Shown here: piece after piece, positions 1 to 6,571 of the stretch
Position numbering within the stretch: position 1 is the stretch's first letter
How the letters are laid out: every line of letters starts with the position of its first letter
NCBI GenBank assembly: GCA_016296485.1
Contig: JAEDJF010000031.1
Coordinates: 1-14,693 of the forward strand
Direction of reading: 5' to 3'
DNA length: 14,693 bases
Source: Oscillospiraceae bacterium
GTDB lineage: Bacteria > Bacillota > Clostridia > Oscillospirales > Ruminococcaceae
Program-made: the position numbers and the translations under genes
The notes under the pieces: model-generated
Seen by the model: only the letters and a program-made list of their open reading frames with translations
The model's database searches: none
Told to the model about the DNA's origin: nothing

Positions 1-88
1 CGGAGACGGTGGGATTCGAACCCACGTGCCTGTCTCCAGACAAAACGATTTCGAGTCGTTCTCGTTACGACCGCTTCGATACGTCTCC
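1..88 (-). tRNA. tRNA-Ser (anticodon CGA, reads UCG)
   Basis: Read on the minus strand, the sequence folds as a class II tRNA. A 7-bp acceptor stem (GGAGACG at 88-82 with CGTCTCC at 8-2) is followed by a D arm, an anticodon stem AACGA/TCGTT around the loop CTCGAAA (anticodon CGA), a long variable arm with a TGTCT/AGACA stem, and the T arm GTGGGTTCGAATCCCAC. The long variable arm and CGA anticodon identify serine. Position 1 is the discriminator G, so whether CCA is encoded lies outside the window. Confidence 0.96.
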
Positions 89-126
89 GTATTAAATTTT
101 CACAGCTCCGTTTCTTTGCGAAGCAG

Positions 127-179
127 GGGCAAAACGCCTTTTGCCCGAATATAATAACACGATTTTGACCTGCGGTCAA
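127..179 (-). promoter_or_regulatory. Promoter and leader hairpin of the tRNA-Ser transcript
   Basis: On the minus strand TTGACC (179-174) and TATTAT (156-151) are separated by exactly 17 bp, a good sigma-A promoter. The expected start is near 144-146. A perfect 8-bp hairpin GGGCAAAA/TTTTGCCC with loop GGCG occupies 146-127, so the primary tRNA transcript should begin with a stem-loop. There is no U-run after it, so it is not a terminator. The role of the hairpin is unknown. Confidence 0.7.
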
Positions 180-188
180 GAGGAAGCA

Positions 189-217
189 TTGACATTAATT
201 ATAAAACCCTGTATTAT
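189..217 (+). promoter_or_regulatory. Promoter of the CBS/CorC-type membrane protein gene
   Basis: TTGACA (189-194) and TATTAT (212-217) have a 17-bp spacer, giving a start near 224 and a leader of about 35 nt. Its -35 box lies only 9 bp from the -35 box of the divergent tRNA promoter. A GGAGG ribosome binding site at 244-248 sits 10 nt before the ATG at 259. Confidence 0.75.
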
Positions 218-258
218 ATATAATTAATTATTCTTTATGTATTGGAGGAATCATTCTT

Positions 259-1596
259 ATGGATGACCCCGGAAGTCCGTTTTATCTAATTCTTCTTTTT
301 GTGCTTATCGGAGTGAACGCGTTTTTCGCCATGAGCGAAATCGCGGCGATTTCCCTTAACGACGCGAAACTGCACCACGACGCGGAGGACGGCAACAAAA
401 AAGCCCGCATCCTCTCGAAGCTGGTTGATGAACCGAACAACTTCCTTGCCACCATTCAGGTTGCAATCACCCTTTCCGGACTTTTGTCCTCTGCCCTTGC
501 CGCGGATACATACGCGGACGTTGTGGCAGACTTCCTGCTGAAATATATTGCCGCGCCGGCGGATTTTATCCACGGCGTCACCCTCGTCCTTCTGACGCTG
601 GTGCTCTCCTATCTGACCCTTCTTTTCGGCGAGCTCGTTCCGAAGCGGATAGCGATGCACTACCCGGAGAAAATCGCCTACTCCATTGCGGGAACCCTTT
701 CGTTCTTTTACAAAGTTTTCAAACCTTTTGTAAAGCTCCTCAGCGTTTCCACCAACGGAGTGCTCCGGCTTTTCGGAATTGACCCAAACGCCGAGCCCGA
801 ATCCGCCACGGAGGAAAATATCCGTATGATGCTCGACGCGGGCAACGAAAAGGGCACCATTGAGGAAAGCGAAAAAGAGATGATAAACAACATTTTTGAG
901 TTCGACGACCGCACCGTCGGCGAAGTTATGACACACCGTATGGACCTCACGGCGGTGGAGATGAACACGCCCATCGACGAAGCCGTTGACCTTGCGATTT
1001 CCGACGGATATTCGAGAATGCCGGTTTACGAGGACAACATCGACAACGTAAAGGGCATGATTTACGCCAAGGACCTTCTTTCGCTTATCGGCGAAAAGAA
1101 TTTCACTCACAGAAAAATCGCCGATTTCATCCGCCCGGTAAACTTTATTCCCGAATCCAACAGCTGCCGGGAGGCTTTTCTTGAGTTCCAGCAGAAAAAA
1201 ATACAGGTTGCCATCGTCGTTGACGAGTACGGCGGCACCGCAGGTCTTGTTTCTATGGAGGACCTCATTGAGTCGGTCATGGGCAATATCCAGGACGAAT
1301 ACGACAACGAGGAGGCGGAGATCAACAAGATCGACGCCGATAACTTCGACTTCGACGGCGCCGTTCTTTTGGACGACCTTGCGGACGTGCTCGGAATCGA
1401 AACGCCGGAGGACGCGGATTACGACACCCTCGGCGGACTTATTATGGACATTCTCGGGCGGATACCCGACGAAAACGAGCACCCGGTCATCGTTTACAAC
1501 AACGTGGAATTTACCGTCGTGCTCGTCGAGGAGCACCGCATCGCAAAGGTCCATGCCAAAAGGCTCCCGAAACCCGAGCCGGAGGACGAGGACTGA
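259..1596 (+). CDS. CNNM/CBS/CorC-domain membrane protein (hemolysin C-like family)
   Basis: 445-residue inner-membrane protein with the typical layout of the YtfL/YhdP/CorC-like family. An N-terminal DUF21 (CNNM) membrane domain, about residues 5-185, has hydrophobic segments near 8-32, 62-85, 104-128 and 139-165 and the conserved GELVPKRIA stretch at 125-133. Two CBS domains follow (about 219-278 and 285-344); the second carries the signature DEYGGTAGLVSMED at 322-335. A CorC_HlyC domain (about 357-436) and an acidic tail PEPEDED end the protein. Related proteins are implicated in Mg2+ or Co2+ export or homeostasis and Mg2+/ATP binding by the CBS pair; 'hemolysin' is a historical label. The ATG has a GGAGG site 10 nt upstream. 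It appears monocistronic: own promoter before it and a strong terminator 12 nt after the stop. Confidence 0.93.
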   Translation: MDDPGSPFYLILLFVLIGVNAFFAMSEIAAISLNDAKLHHDAEDGNKKARILSKLVDEPNNFLATIQVAITLSGLLSSALAADTYADVVADFLLKYIAAPADFIHGVTLVLLTLVLSYLTLLFGELVPKRIAMHYPEKIAYSIAGTLSFFYKVFKPFVKLLSVSTNGVLRLFGIDPNAEPESATEENIRMMLDAGNEKGTIEESEKEMINNIFEFDDRTVGEVMTHRMDLTAVEMNTPIDEAVDLAISDGYSRMPVYEDNIDNVKGMIYAKDLLSLIGEKNFTHRKIADFIRPVNFIPESNSCREAFLEFQQKKIQVAIVVDEYGGTAGLVSMEDLIESVMGNIQDEYDNEEAEINKIDADNFDFDGAVLLDDLADVLGIETPEDADYDTLGGLIMDILGRIPDENEHPVIVYNNVEFTVVLVEEHRIAKVHAKRLPKPEPEDED

Positions 1597-1607
1597 AACA
1601 AAAAATA

Positions 1608-1632
1608 AAGGGCGCCGAAAGGCGCCTTTTTT
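1608..1632 (+). terminator. Intrinsic terminator after the CBS/CorC gene
   Basis: GGCGCC (1611-1616), GAAA tetraloop, GGCGCC (1621-1626) and a run of six T (1627-1632). The GNRA-type loop and T-tract make this a textbook Rho-independent terminator. Confidence 0.9.
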
Positions 1633-1636
1633 CTTT

Positions 1637-1671
1637 CGGCGTTTGCAAAACGCCGAAGTTTGTGCTATATT
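1637..1671 (+). promoter_or_regulatory. Promoter of the flavodoxin-like gene, with an inverted repeat over -35
   Basis: TTGCAA (1643-1648), 17-bp spacer, then an extended -10 TGC-TATATT (1663-1671). The -35 is embedded in a perfect inverted repeat with 8-bp arms, CGGCGTTT (1637-1644) and AAACGCCG (1648-1655), spaced by 3 bp. The repeat could be a repressor operator, or the remnant of a second terminator stem after the upstream gene; the sequence alone does not decide. Confidence 0.6.
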
Positions 1672-1704
1672 GTTTTTATTGACCTTAAGCGGAGATGAAC
1701 AGCT

Positions 1705-2211
1705 TTGAGAACACTGATAATATACTCTTCCAAAACCGGAACTGCTAAAAAATGCGCCGCGCTTCTCGCGGCAAACCTCGGGGCGGAAAACTGCGAGCTT
1801 TTCGATATAAATTCCGGCGAACCGGAGCTTTCGGGCTTCGATTGCTGCGCCGTAGGCTCATATATAAGAATGGGCGTAATCGACAAAAAAATCTCCGCCT
1901 TTCTTGAAAAGCGCCGGGAGGAGCTTTTCAATATGAGGTTCGGACTCTTCCTCTGCGGCTGTCTTGAGGACAAGGTTTCCGACGCCATCGTCAAAAATTT
2001 GAAGGATGATTTTCTTGAGCACGCCGCCTGCGTCGAATTTTTCGGCGGAGAGCTCCACCCGGAAAAATATAAAGGCGTTGAAAAGCTTTTCGTAAAATCC
2101 GTGCTCAAAATTTCGGGCAAGGACCCGGCTTTTAAAATCACGGACCGTATTTTCCCCGAGAATATCACGAATTTCGCTGCGGAGCTTTCCGCCGAAAGCC
2201 CCGCCGATTGA
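1705..2211 (+). CDS. Flavodoxin-fold protein (Flavodoxin_5/HemG-like)
   Basis: 168 residues. The N-terminus is a beta strand running into the FMN phosphate-binding loop, LIIYSSKTGTAKKCA (residues 4-18), the hallmark of flavodoxins. Later segments, GSYIRMGVIDKKISAF (about 52-67), FGLFLCGC (about 79-86) and FFGGEL near 112-117, resemble the Flavodoxin_5 group that includes menaquinone-dependent protoporphyrinogen oxidase HemG. A general electron-transfer flavodoxin or flavin reductase is equally possible, as no haem genes are nearby. The start is TTG at 1705: the beta strand begins immediately after it, an SD-like GGAG (1691-1694) is 10 nt upstream, and the nearby ATG at 1695 is out of frame. 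It is a single-gene unit with its own promoter, convergent with the ATPase gene. Confidence 0.85.
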   Translation: MRTLIIYSSKTGTAKKCAALLAANLGAENCELFDINSGEPELSGFDCCAVGSYIRMGVIDKKISAFLEKRREELFNMRFGLFLCGCLEDKVSDAIVKNLKDDFLEHAACVEFFGGELHPEKYKGVEKLFVKSVLKISGKDPAFKITDRIFPENITNFAAELSAESPAD

Positions 2212-2224
2212 TTTACCAAAGACC

Positions 2225-2258
2225 AAACCCTCCCGCCGATAACGGCGGGAGGGTTTTT
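2225..2258. terminator. Bidirectional terminator between convergent genes
   Basis: A 14-bp perfect stem, AAACCCTCCCGCCG (2225-2238) and CGGCGGGAGGGTTT (2243-2256), with an ATAA loop. Five T follow on the plus strand (2254-2258). On the minus strand only a short T-run follows, so termination is probably stronger for the flavodoxin-like gene, but the stem lies just past the stop codons of both genes. Confidence 0.9.
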
Positions 2259-2259
2259 A

Positions 2260-3039
2260 TTAAATACCCGCGAAAATGATTTTTATGAGCTCCGGGTCGG
2301 CTTCCTGTTTGCTTTCGAAATAGGAGCTTACGGAGGAATTTTCCGCGTCGCCCTGATAGAGCGGAAGCTGAAGCTCCACCGTCGTTCCTTCGCCCTTTTC
2401 CGATTTTATTCTGAGTTTTCCGCCGCTCTCATTGGTGAAATACTTCGCGAGGGTCAGCCCAAAGCCCATGGCTTCGCCGCCGTCCCGGGTAAAAAACGGC
2501 TCGCAGCAGTGCTCCAGCACCTCCTCATACATTCCCGCTCCCCGGTCTCTGATTGTGATTTTCACGTGCTTTTTCGTCGCGGAAACCTTGAAAATAATTC
2601 TATTCCCCTGCTTCGTATATTTTACGGAGTTTTTCACTATGTTGAGCAGGGCGCTTTGAAAGCGCTCCCGGTCAACGAGCACCACCAGCTTTTCGTCGGG
2701 AATATTCGTGCTCAAAGCGATACCCTTTCCCGCGACGTAGGGCAGCAGCTTCGCGCAGAGGTCTTTTGAAAAGCCGCTCAATTCAAGAAGCTGGTTTTCG
2801 AGCCGGTATTCTCCGGAAATTATATCGAAATATTCCTTGAAGCTGTTGTTCATACTGATGATTTGATAGGCGTCCTCGGTAATTTCCGACGCCGCCTGCC
2901 CGCAGCTTTCCGGAAGCCTTTTCGCGCAGAAAATTATCCTTTGAGCCGCAAGCCTTACCTTCGGCGTGGTGAGCCCGGTCATTTCCGTAATTTTATCCGA
3001 GGAAATAGTTTTACCTTTGCGAAGCCTTCTGTCTGCCAC
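2260..3039 (-). CDS. Soluble histidine-kinase-like ATPase lacking the phospho-acceptor His
   Basis: 259 residues from GTG at 3039. I prefer this start to the TTG nine codons upstream because GGAGG (3052-3048) sits 8 nt before it, whereas the TTG lies upstream of the predicted transcript start. Residue numbers here count from that TTG (subtract 9 for the GTG start). The C-terminal half is a clear HATPase_c domain: N box NIVKNSVKY (142-150, catalytic N146), G1 DRGAGM (174-179), F box EPFFTRD (189-195), G2 GFGLTLAK (201-208). The helical N-terminal half resembles a DHp domain; TGLTTPKV (30-37) aligns with the usual HELRTPL motif, with Thr where the His should be, and no His occurs before residue 167. 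No membrane segment or sensor domain is seen, and no response regulator is adjacent. It may be a degenerate kinase, a phosphatase-type partner or an ATP-dependent anti-factor. Confidence 0.85.
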   Translation of the reverse strand: MADRRLRKGKTISSDKITEMTGLTTPKVRLAAQRIIFCAKRLPESCGQAASEITEDAYQIISMNNSFKEYFDIISGEYRLENQLLELSGFSKDLCAKLLPYVAGKGIALSTNIPDEKLVVLVDRERFQSALLNIVKNSVKYTKQGNRIIFKVSATKKHVKITIRDRGAGMYEEVLEHCCEPFFTRDGGEAMGFGLTLAKYFTNESGGKLRIKSEKGEGTTVELQLPLYQGDAENSSVSSYFESKQEADPELIKIIFAGI

Positions 3040-3068
3040 AGCTTTCACCTCCGTCTTTTTATACAAAT

Positions 3069-3097
3069 ATAATATCAGCAGGGGGTATAAATAGCAA
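3069..3097 (-). promoter_or_regulatory. Promoter of the kinase-like ATPase gene
   Basis: On the minus strand TTGCTA (3097-3092), 17-bp spacer, TATTAT (3074-3069). The predicted start near 3062 lies downstream of the TTG codon at 3066, which supports the GTG at 3039 as the true start. Confidence 0.6.
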
Positions 3098-3194
3098 GTA
3101 AATTTACGTTTTTGACAAAACCTTTCCCTATAAACCTGTCTTTTGAACCCTTTACGTAGAATAATTCCAAAAGATATTGTACTCGGAGCGAAAA

Positions 3195-3233
3195 TATAAT
3201 AAAATGATATTTGTAAAAAACTGTTTTGGGAGG
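3195..3233 (+). promoter_or_regulatory. Probable -10 box and ribosome binding site of the GAPDH gene
   Basis: A consensus TATAAT lies at 3195-3200 with no convincing -35 at 17 bp; an overlapping alternative is TTGTAC (3177-3182), 17 bp, TAAAAT (3200-3205). Either gives a leader of roughly 30-36 nt. The ribosome binding site GGGAGG at 3228-3233 is 9 nt before ATG 3243. A TTGACA at 3112-3117 has no matching -10. Confidence 0.5.
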
Positions 3234-3242
3234 TTTTTAAAA

Positions 3243-4253
3243 ATGATTAAAATCGGAATCAACGGCTTTGGCCGAATCGGCAGACTTGTTTTCCGCGCCG
3301 CCGCGGCACAGCCCGAAAAATTTGAAATCGTCGCAATCAACGACCCGTTCATCGACCCTGAATATATGGCATATATGGCGAAGTACGACACCGCCCACGG
3401 CAAGTTCGACGGCGAACTCTCCGCAAGAGACGGAAAACTCGTTGTCAACGGTCACGAAGTCATCGTCCACGGCTTCAAAAATCCCGAGGAGATTCCCTGG
3501 GGCGAGGACGGCGTAGAATACGTAATCGAAGCCACCGGCGTTTTCAAAGGCGTAGAGGACTGCCAGGCTCACCTTAAAGCCGGCGCCCGCAAAGTTGTCA
3601 TCACCGCTCCCTCCAAGGACGCCCCCATGTTCGTAATGGGCGTCAACAACAAGACCTATTCCAGCGATATGACCGTCGTTTCCAACGCTTCCTGCACCAC
3701 CAACTGCCTTGCTCCTCTTGCAAAGGTCATCAACGACAATTTCGGTATTAAAGACGGTCTTATGACCACCGTTCACGCCGTCACCGCCACCCAGAAAACC
3801 GTTGACGGTCCCTCCAAGAAGGACTGGAGAGGCGGACGCGCTTCCTGCGGCAACATCATCCCCTCCACCACCGGCGCAGCCAAAGCCGTCGGCAAGGTCA
3901 TTCCCTCTCTTAACGGCAAGCTCACCGGCATGGCTTTCCGCGTTCCCACCATCGACGTTTCCGTCGTCGACCTCACCGTAAACCTTGAAAAACCCGCCAC
4001 CTATGACGAAATCTGCGCCGCAGTCAAAGCGGCCTCCGAGGGCGAGCTCAAAGGTCTTCTCGGCTACACCGAAGACGCCGTCGTTTCCAGCGACTTCCTC
4101 GGCGACTCCCGCGGCTCCATTTTCGACGCCAAAGCAGGCATCGCTCTTACCGACACCTTCGTAAAGCTTGTTTCCTGGTACGACAACGAGTGGGGCTACA
4201 GCTGCAACGTGCTTAAACTCACCGAGTACATCGACAGCGTTGACAAAGCATAA
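3243..4253 (+). CDS. gapA: Glyceraldehyde-3-phosphate dehydrogenase (NAD-dependent, type I)
   Basis: 336 residues, normal length for the family. It catalyses oxidative phosphorylation of glyceraldehyde 3-phosphate to 1,3-bisphosphoglycerate in glycolysis, in the cytosol as a tetramer. Visible motifs: Rossmann loop INGFGRIGRL (6-15), Asp34 in AINDP, a position typical of NAD specificity, active-site SNASCTTNC with catalytic Cys151, catalytic His178 in VHAVTATQ, the phosphate-site region DGPSKKDWRGGRA (from 188) and the C-terminal SWYDNEWGYS. The start is ATG 3243, where homology begins and a GGGAGG site is 9 nt upstream; the in-frame extension to 3177 overlaps the promoter and is spurious. The gene stands alone (no pgk or tpi neighbour) and ends at a terminator. 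Codons avoid NCG triplets, as expected for a highly expressed gene. The symbol could also be written gap. Confidence 0.98.
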   Translation: MIKIGINGFGRIGRLVFRAAAAQPEKFEIVAINDPFIDPEYMAYMAKYDTAHGKFDGELSARDGKLVVNGHEVIVHGFKNPEEIPWGEDGVEYVIEATGVFKGVEDCQAHLKAGARKVVITAPSKDAPMFVMGVNNKTYSSDMTVVSNASCTTNCLAPLAKVINDNFGIKDGLMTTVHAVTATQKTVDGPSKKDWRGGRASCGNIIPSTTGAAKAVGKVIPSLNGKLTGMAFRVPTIDVSVVDLTVNLEKPATYDEICAAVKAASEGELKGLLGYTEDAVVSSDFLGDSRGSIFDAKAGIALTDTFVKLVSWYDNEWGYSCNVLKLTEYIDSVDKA

Positions 4254-4269
4254 TATCCAAAACAAAACG

Positions 4270-4294
4270 GGGCGACCGAAGGGTCGCCCTTTTT
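4270..4294 (+). terminator. Intrinsic terminator after GAPDH
   Basis: GGGCGACC (4270-4277), loop GAAG, GGTCGCCC (4282-4289), then five T (4290-4294), a G and four more T. Confidence 0.92.
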
Positions 4295-4346
4295 GTTTTC
4301 CCGTTTTCGTAAATTCTTAATTCTTCGTTAATTTTTTACTATTTGT

Positions 4347-4382
4347 TTGCATTATTTTTCGTATTTTGCTACACTATATATT
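4347..4382 (+). promoter_or_regulatory. Candidate promoter of the sugar-ABC ATPase gene
   Basis: TTGCAT (4347-4352), 17-bp spacer, TACACT (4370-4375), in a strongly AT-rich stretch; a second possible -10, TATATT, is at 4377-4382. A start near 4382-4389 would leave a leader of about 80-90 nt that carries the structures described in the next entry. Confidence 0.45.
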
Positions 4383-4400
4383 AGTAAGTTCCAAGCTTCT

Positions 4401-4461
4401 GCGGCGCGCCGCCGCTATAAACAAAAGGAGATTCCCGCCCGGTTTTCGGCGGGACGTTTTT
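4401..4461 (+). promoter_or_regulatory. Structured leader with attenuator-like hairpin before the ABC ATPase
   Basis: Three elements in order: a perfect 12-bp palindrome GCGGCGCGCCGC (4401-4412); a strong ribosome-binding-like AAAAGGAG (4423-4430) with no usable start codon at normal distance; and a hairpin TCCCGCC (4433-4439)/GGCGGGA (4448-4454) followed by CG and five T (4457-4461). The last looks like a weak intrinsic terminator placed 7 nt before the ATG. The only site next to the ATG is AGGA at 4462-4465, just 3 nt away. The hairpin may act as an attenuator, or may fold out to bring AAAAGGAG near the start. Both are inference. Confidence 0.45.
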
Positions 4462-4468
4462 AGGAAAA

Positions 4469-5623
4469 ATGGCAGATTTAAAGCTCGTTAACGTAAGAAA
4501 GGTCTATCCCTGGGGCAGCAGCGCCGAAAAGAAAAAGGCGCTCTCCGCCTCGGATAACCCCGAATATACCGAGGAGGGCGTCGTCGCCGTCCACGATTTC
4601 ACCCTCGACATTGCCGACAAGGAGTTCGTCGTTCTCGTCGGTCCCTCCGGCTGCGGAAAGTCAACGACTCTCCGCATGATTGCCGGGCTCGAGGAGATAA
4701 GCGGCGGCGAAATTTACATAGGCGACAAGCTCGTCAACGACACCGCCCCGAAGGACCGGGACATAGCGATGGTTTTCCAGAACTACGCTCTTTACCCCCA
4801 TATGACCGTTTACGAAAATATGGCGTTCTCCCTTAAAATGCGCCATACGCCCAAGGATATTATCGACCAGAAGGTGCGCGAGGCGGCGGAGATCCTCGGA
4901 ATCACCGAGTTCCTTGACCGCAAGCCCAAGGCTCTTTCCGGCGGTCAGCGCCAGCGCGTCGCCATCGGTCGCGCGATAGTCAGGGAGCCGAAGGTTTTCC
5001 TCATGGACGAACCGCTCTCGAACCTTGACGCGAAGCTCCGCAACCAGATGCGCGCGGAGATAATAAAGCTCCGCCGCAAAATAGACACCACCTTCATCTA
5101 CGTCACCCACGACCAGACCGAAGCCATGACCCTCGGCGACCGGATAGTCATAATGAAGGACGGACTTATCCAGCAGGCGGGCACGCCCAACGAGGTATTT
5201 GACCACCCGGCGAACATCTTCGTTGCGGGCTTTATCGGAATGCCCCAGATGAACTTCTTCCCCGCCCGGCTCATCAGACAGGACGGAAAATACTCCGTTC
5301 TTTTCGGCGGAACAATCGTTGACCTTCCCGACGAAACTGGCAGAATCCTCGGCGAAAAGAACCTTCCGGACAAGGACATCACCCTCGGCGTTCGCCCGGA
5401 GCACCTTGAGCTTTCAGAAAGCGGCGTTCCCGCCGTGGTGGACGTTTCCGAGATGATGGGCTCCAATATCCATCTCCACGTCCGTATCGGCGAAGCGGAA
5501 GCGGTCGTCATCGTTCCCGGAGGAAACGGACACAGCTTCGAGCCGGGAGAGAGCGTTTTCCTCACCTTTTCCGGAAAACGCGCCCACCTCTTTGACGCCG
5601 CCGACGGCAAAAATCTCGTTTAA
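4469..5623 (+). CDS. Carbohydrate ABC transporter ATP-binding protein (MsmX/UgpC/MalK family)
   Basis: 384 residues, cytosolic ATPase that energises CUT1-type sugar importers. NBD motifs: Walker A GPSGCGKST (58-66), Q-loop Gln104, signature LSGGQ (156-160), Walker B VFLMDEP (176-182), switch His214. A C-terminal TOBE-type regulatory region (about 240-384) includes the VRPEHLEL stretch. Compared with B. subtilis MsmX there is an extra lysine-rich, acidic segment at about residues 15-37, between strand 1 and VVAVHDF, of a kind I recall from clostridial homologues. No permease or binding protein is adjacent, which fits the known use of one MsmX-like ATPase by many sugar transporters. It is followed after 12 nt by the small membrane protein gene. 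Its weak local ribosome binding site and structured leader suggest control of translation or read-through. Confidence 0.93.
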   Translation: MADLKLVNVRKVYPWGSSAEKKKALSASDNPEYTEEGVVAVHDFTLDIADKEFVVLVGPSGCGKSTTLRMIAGLEEISGGEIYIGDKLVNDTAPKDRDIAMVFQNYALYPHMTVYENMAFSLKMRHTPKDIIDQKVREAAEILGITEFLDRKPKALSGGQRQRVAIGRAIVREPKVFLMDEPLSNLDAKLRNQMRAEIIKLRRKIDTTFIYVTHDQTEAMTLGDRIVIMKDGLIQQAGTPNEVFDHPANIFVAGFIGMPQMNFFPARLIRQDGKYSVLFGGTIVDLPDETGRILGEKNLPDKDITLGVRPEHLELSESGVPAVVDVSEMMGSNIHLHVRIGEAEAVVIVPGGNGHSFEPGESVFLTFSGKRAHLFDAADGKNLV

Positions 5624-5635
5624 GAAGGCGCGTTT

Positions 5636-5809
5636 ATGAAAAAGGTCATTATCGTCTGCCTTTTGGCGGCGGCGATATATTTCGGCTCGTGGCTTATTCT
5701 TACCGCAGCGTCGGTGATAGAAAAGAACACCGGACTGATGCTCTGGACCGGAACCTTTTTCGTCGCCGCCGCAGGAATCGCCTCCCTGTACGTCGGCAAA
5801 AAATCCTGA
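5636..5809 (+). CDS. Small two-helix membrane protein, unknown function
   Basis: 57 residues starting MKKVIIVCLLAAAIYFGSW. Two hydrophobic stretches (about 4-26 and 35-54) with a short polar turn VIEKNTG between them predict a helical hairpin; the C-terminus is YVGKKS. The ATG lies 12 nt after the ATPase stop with GAAGG (5624-5628) 7 nt upstream, and a strong terminator follows 22 nt after its stop, so it is probably cotranscribed with the ABC ATPase. I do not recognise a family. Support is the ribosome binding site, tight spacing, coding-like codon use and sensible hydropathy. A membrane partner or anchor for the ATPase is conceivable but unsupported. Confidence 0.7.
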   Translation: MKKVIIVCLLAAAIYFGSWLILTAASVIEKNTGLMLWTGTFFVAAAGIASLYVGKKS

Positions 5810-5831
5810 TTTCATTCTTATTTCCTCATAT

Positions 5832-5865
5832 AAAAGCGGCTCTCCTTTTTTGGAGAGCCGCTTTT
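5832..5865. terminator. Bidirectional terminator between the ATPase unit and the B12 operon
   Basis: A 14-bp perfect stem AAAAGCGGCTCTCC (5832-5845)/GGAGAGCCGCTTTT (5852-5865) with a six-T loop. T-runs on both sides serve both strands; on the minus strand the stem starts within the stop codon of the S-component gene. Confidence 0.93.
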
Positions 5866-6571
5866 AATTTGCTAGTATTCCGAATTTCGTTTTTACCCGC
5901 CGGAGCTTCGCGCCCCAGGAATCGCTTAGGAGCCAGAGAAATATCACCGTCGAAACGCCGTGAATGGTGTCCGGGATAAAGCTCGTGACGCAAAGGCTAA
6001 GATAGCTCCCCCAGTTTAAATCGTAAAGGAAGCCCGCCCCGGACCAGATGTTGAGTATCCAGCCGTAGAGGTAGCCCGTAAACATTCCGAAAACGAGGAG
6101 CTGCCATTTCTTTTTGAGAAGCCCCCGCCGGGAGAGGAGCCCCGCGATGAAACCGATGAGCCCCCAGGCAAACATCTGCCACGGGGTCCAGGGACCCTGA
6201 CCGAAAAAGAGGTTTGAGGCGAGGGCGGCGATTGCCCCGGTCAGAAAGCCCGCCTCGGGTCCAAAGACCATTGCCGTTATTATAATTATCGCGGAAACGG
6301 GCTTGAAATGCGGGAGAAAGGCGAAAGCCGCCCGCCCGACGGCGGCGATTGCCGCCATTACGGCTAAGGGTATCCACTCCCTCGCCTGGGGCTTTTTCAT
6401 CTCGTAGAGCATCAGAAAAGGCACCATCGCGAGCACCACCATTACAAAGCTCATAAGGGCGTAGTTATGTCCGCCGCCGAGAGTAAAGGCAATGAGCACC
6501 GCCGGGAAAACCACCGCCACGAGCACGAGCATCACCTGGGTCCTGCGGTTTTTCAGCAAAGGCTTTTGCAA
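5864..6571 (-). CDS. ECF transporter S component, probably for cobalamin
   Basis: 235-residue integral membrane protein with about six or seven hydrophobic helices (near 13-31, 37-56, 66-86, 93-122, 131-147, 157-174, 189-217). The conserved-looking loop region GPEAGFLTGAIAALASN (104-120) and FGQGPWTPWQM (123-133) is typical of one group of ECF substrate-binding subunits. Such proteins bind the vitamin in the membrane and dock on the T/A module. Cobalamin is inferred from the riboswitch and DUF4430 neighbour, not from residues in this protein. The start is TTG at 6571, with a GGAGGG site 9 nt upstream inside the end of the ATPase gene, which it overlaps by 19 nt. Last gene of the operon, ending in the bidirectional terminator. 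It may be equivalent to CbrT of Lactobacillus, but I cannot show that by eye. Confidence 0.85.
   Translation of the reverse strand: MQKPLLKNRRTQVMLVLVAVVFPAVLIAFTLGGGHNYALMSFVMVVLAMVPFLMLYEMKKPQAREWIPLAVMAAIAAVGRAAFAFLPHFKPVSAIIIITAMVFGPEAGFLTGAIAALASNLFFGQGPWTPWQMFAWGLIGFIAGLLSRRGLLKKKWQLLVFGMFTGYLYGWILNIWSGAGFLYDLNWGSYLSLCVTSFIPDTIHGVSTVIFLWLLSDSWGAKLRRVKTKFGILAN

Noticed and set aside
286..1554. 422-codon open frame on the minus strand
   Set aside because: Lies wholly antisense to the well-supported CBS/CorC gene, has no ribosome binding site or recognisable domain, and reads as low-complexity Val/Arg-rich protein; a shadow of codon bias.
3177..3242. 22-codon N-terminal extension of GAPDH
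   Set aside because: Overlaps the probable -10 box, and the family's N-terminus starts exactly at the ATG at 3243 with a proper ribosome binding site.
3237..4265. 342-codon open frame on the minus strand
   Set aside because: Antisense to GAPDH; Gly/Val/Asp-rich with no family features. The C-ending codons of GAPDH remove stops from this frame.
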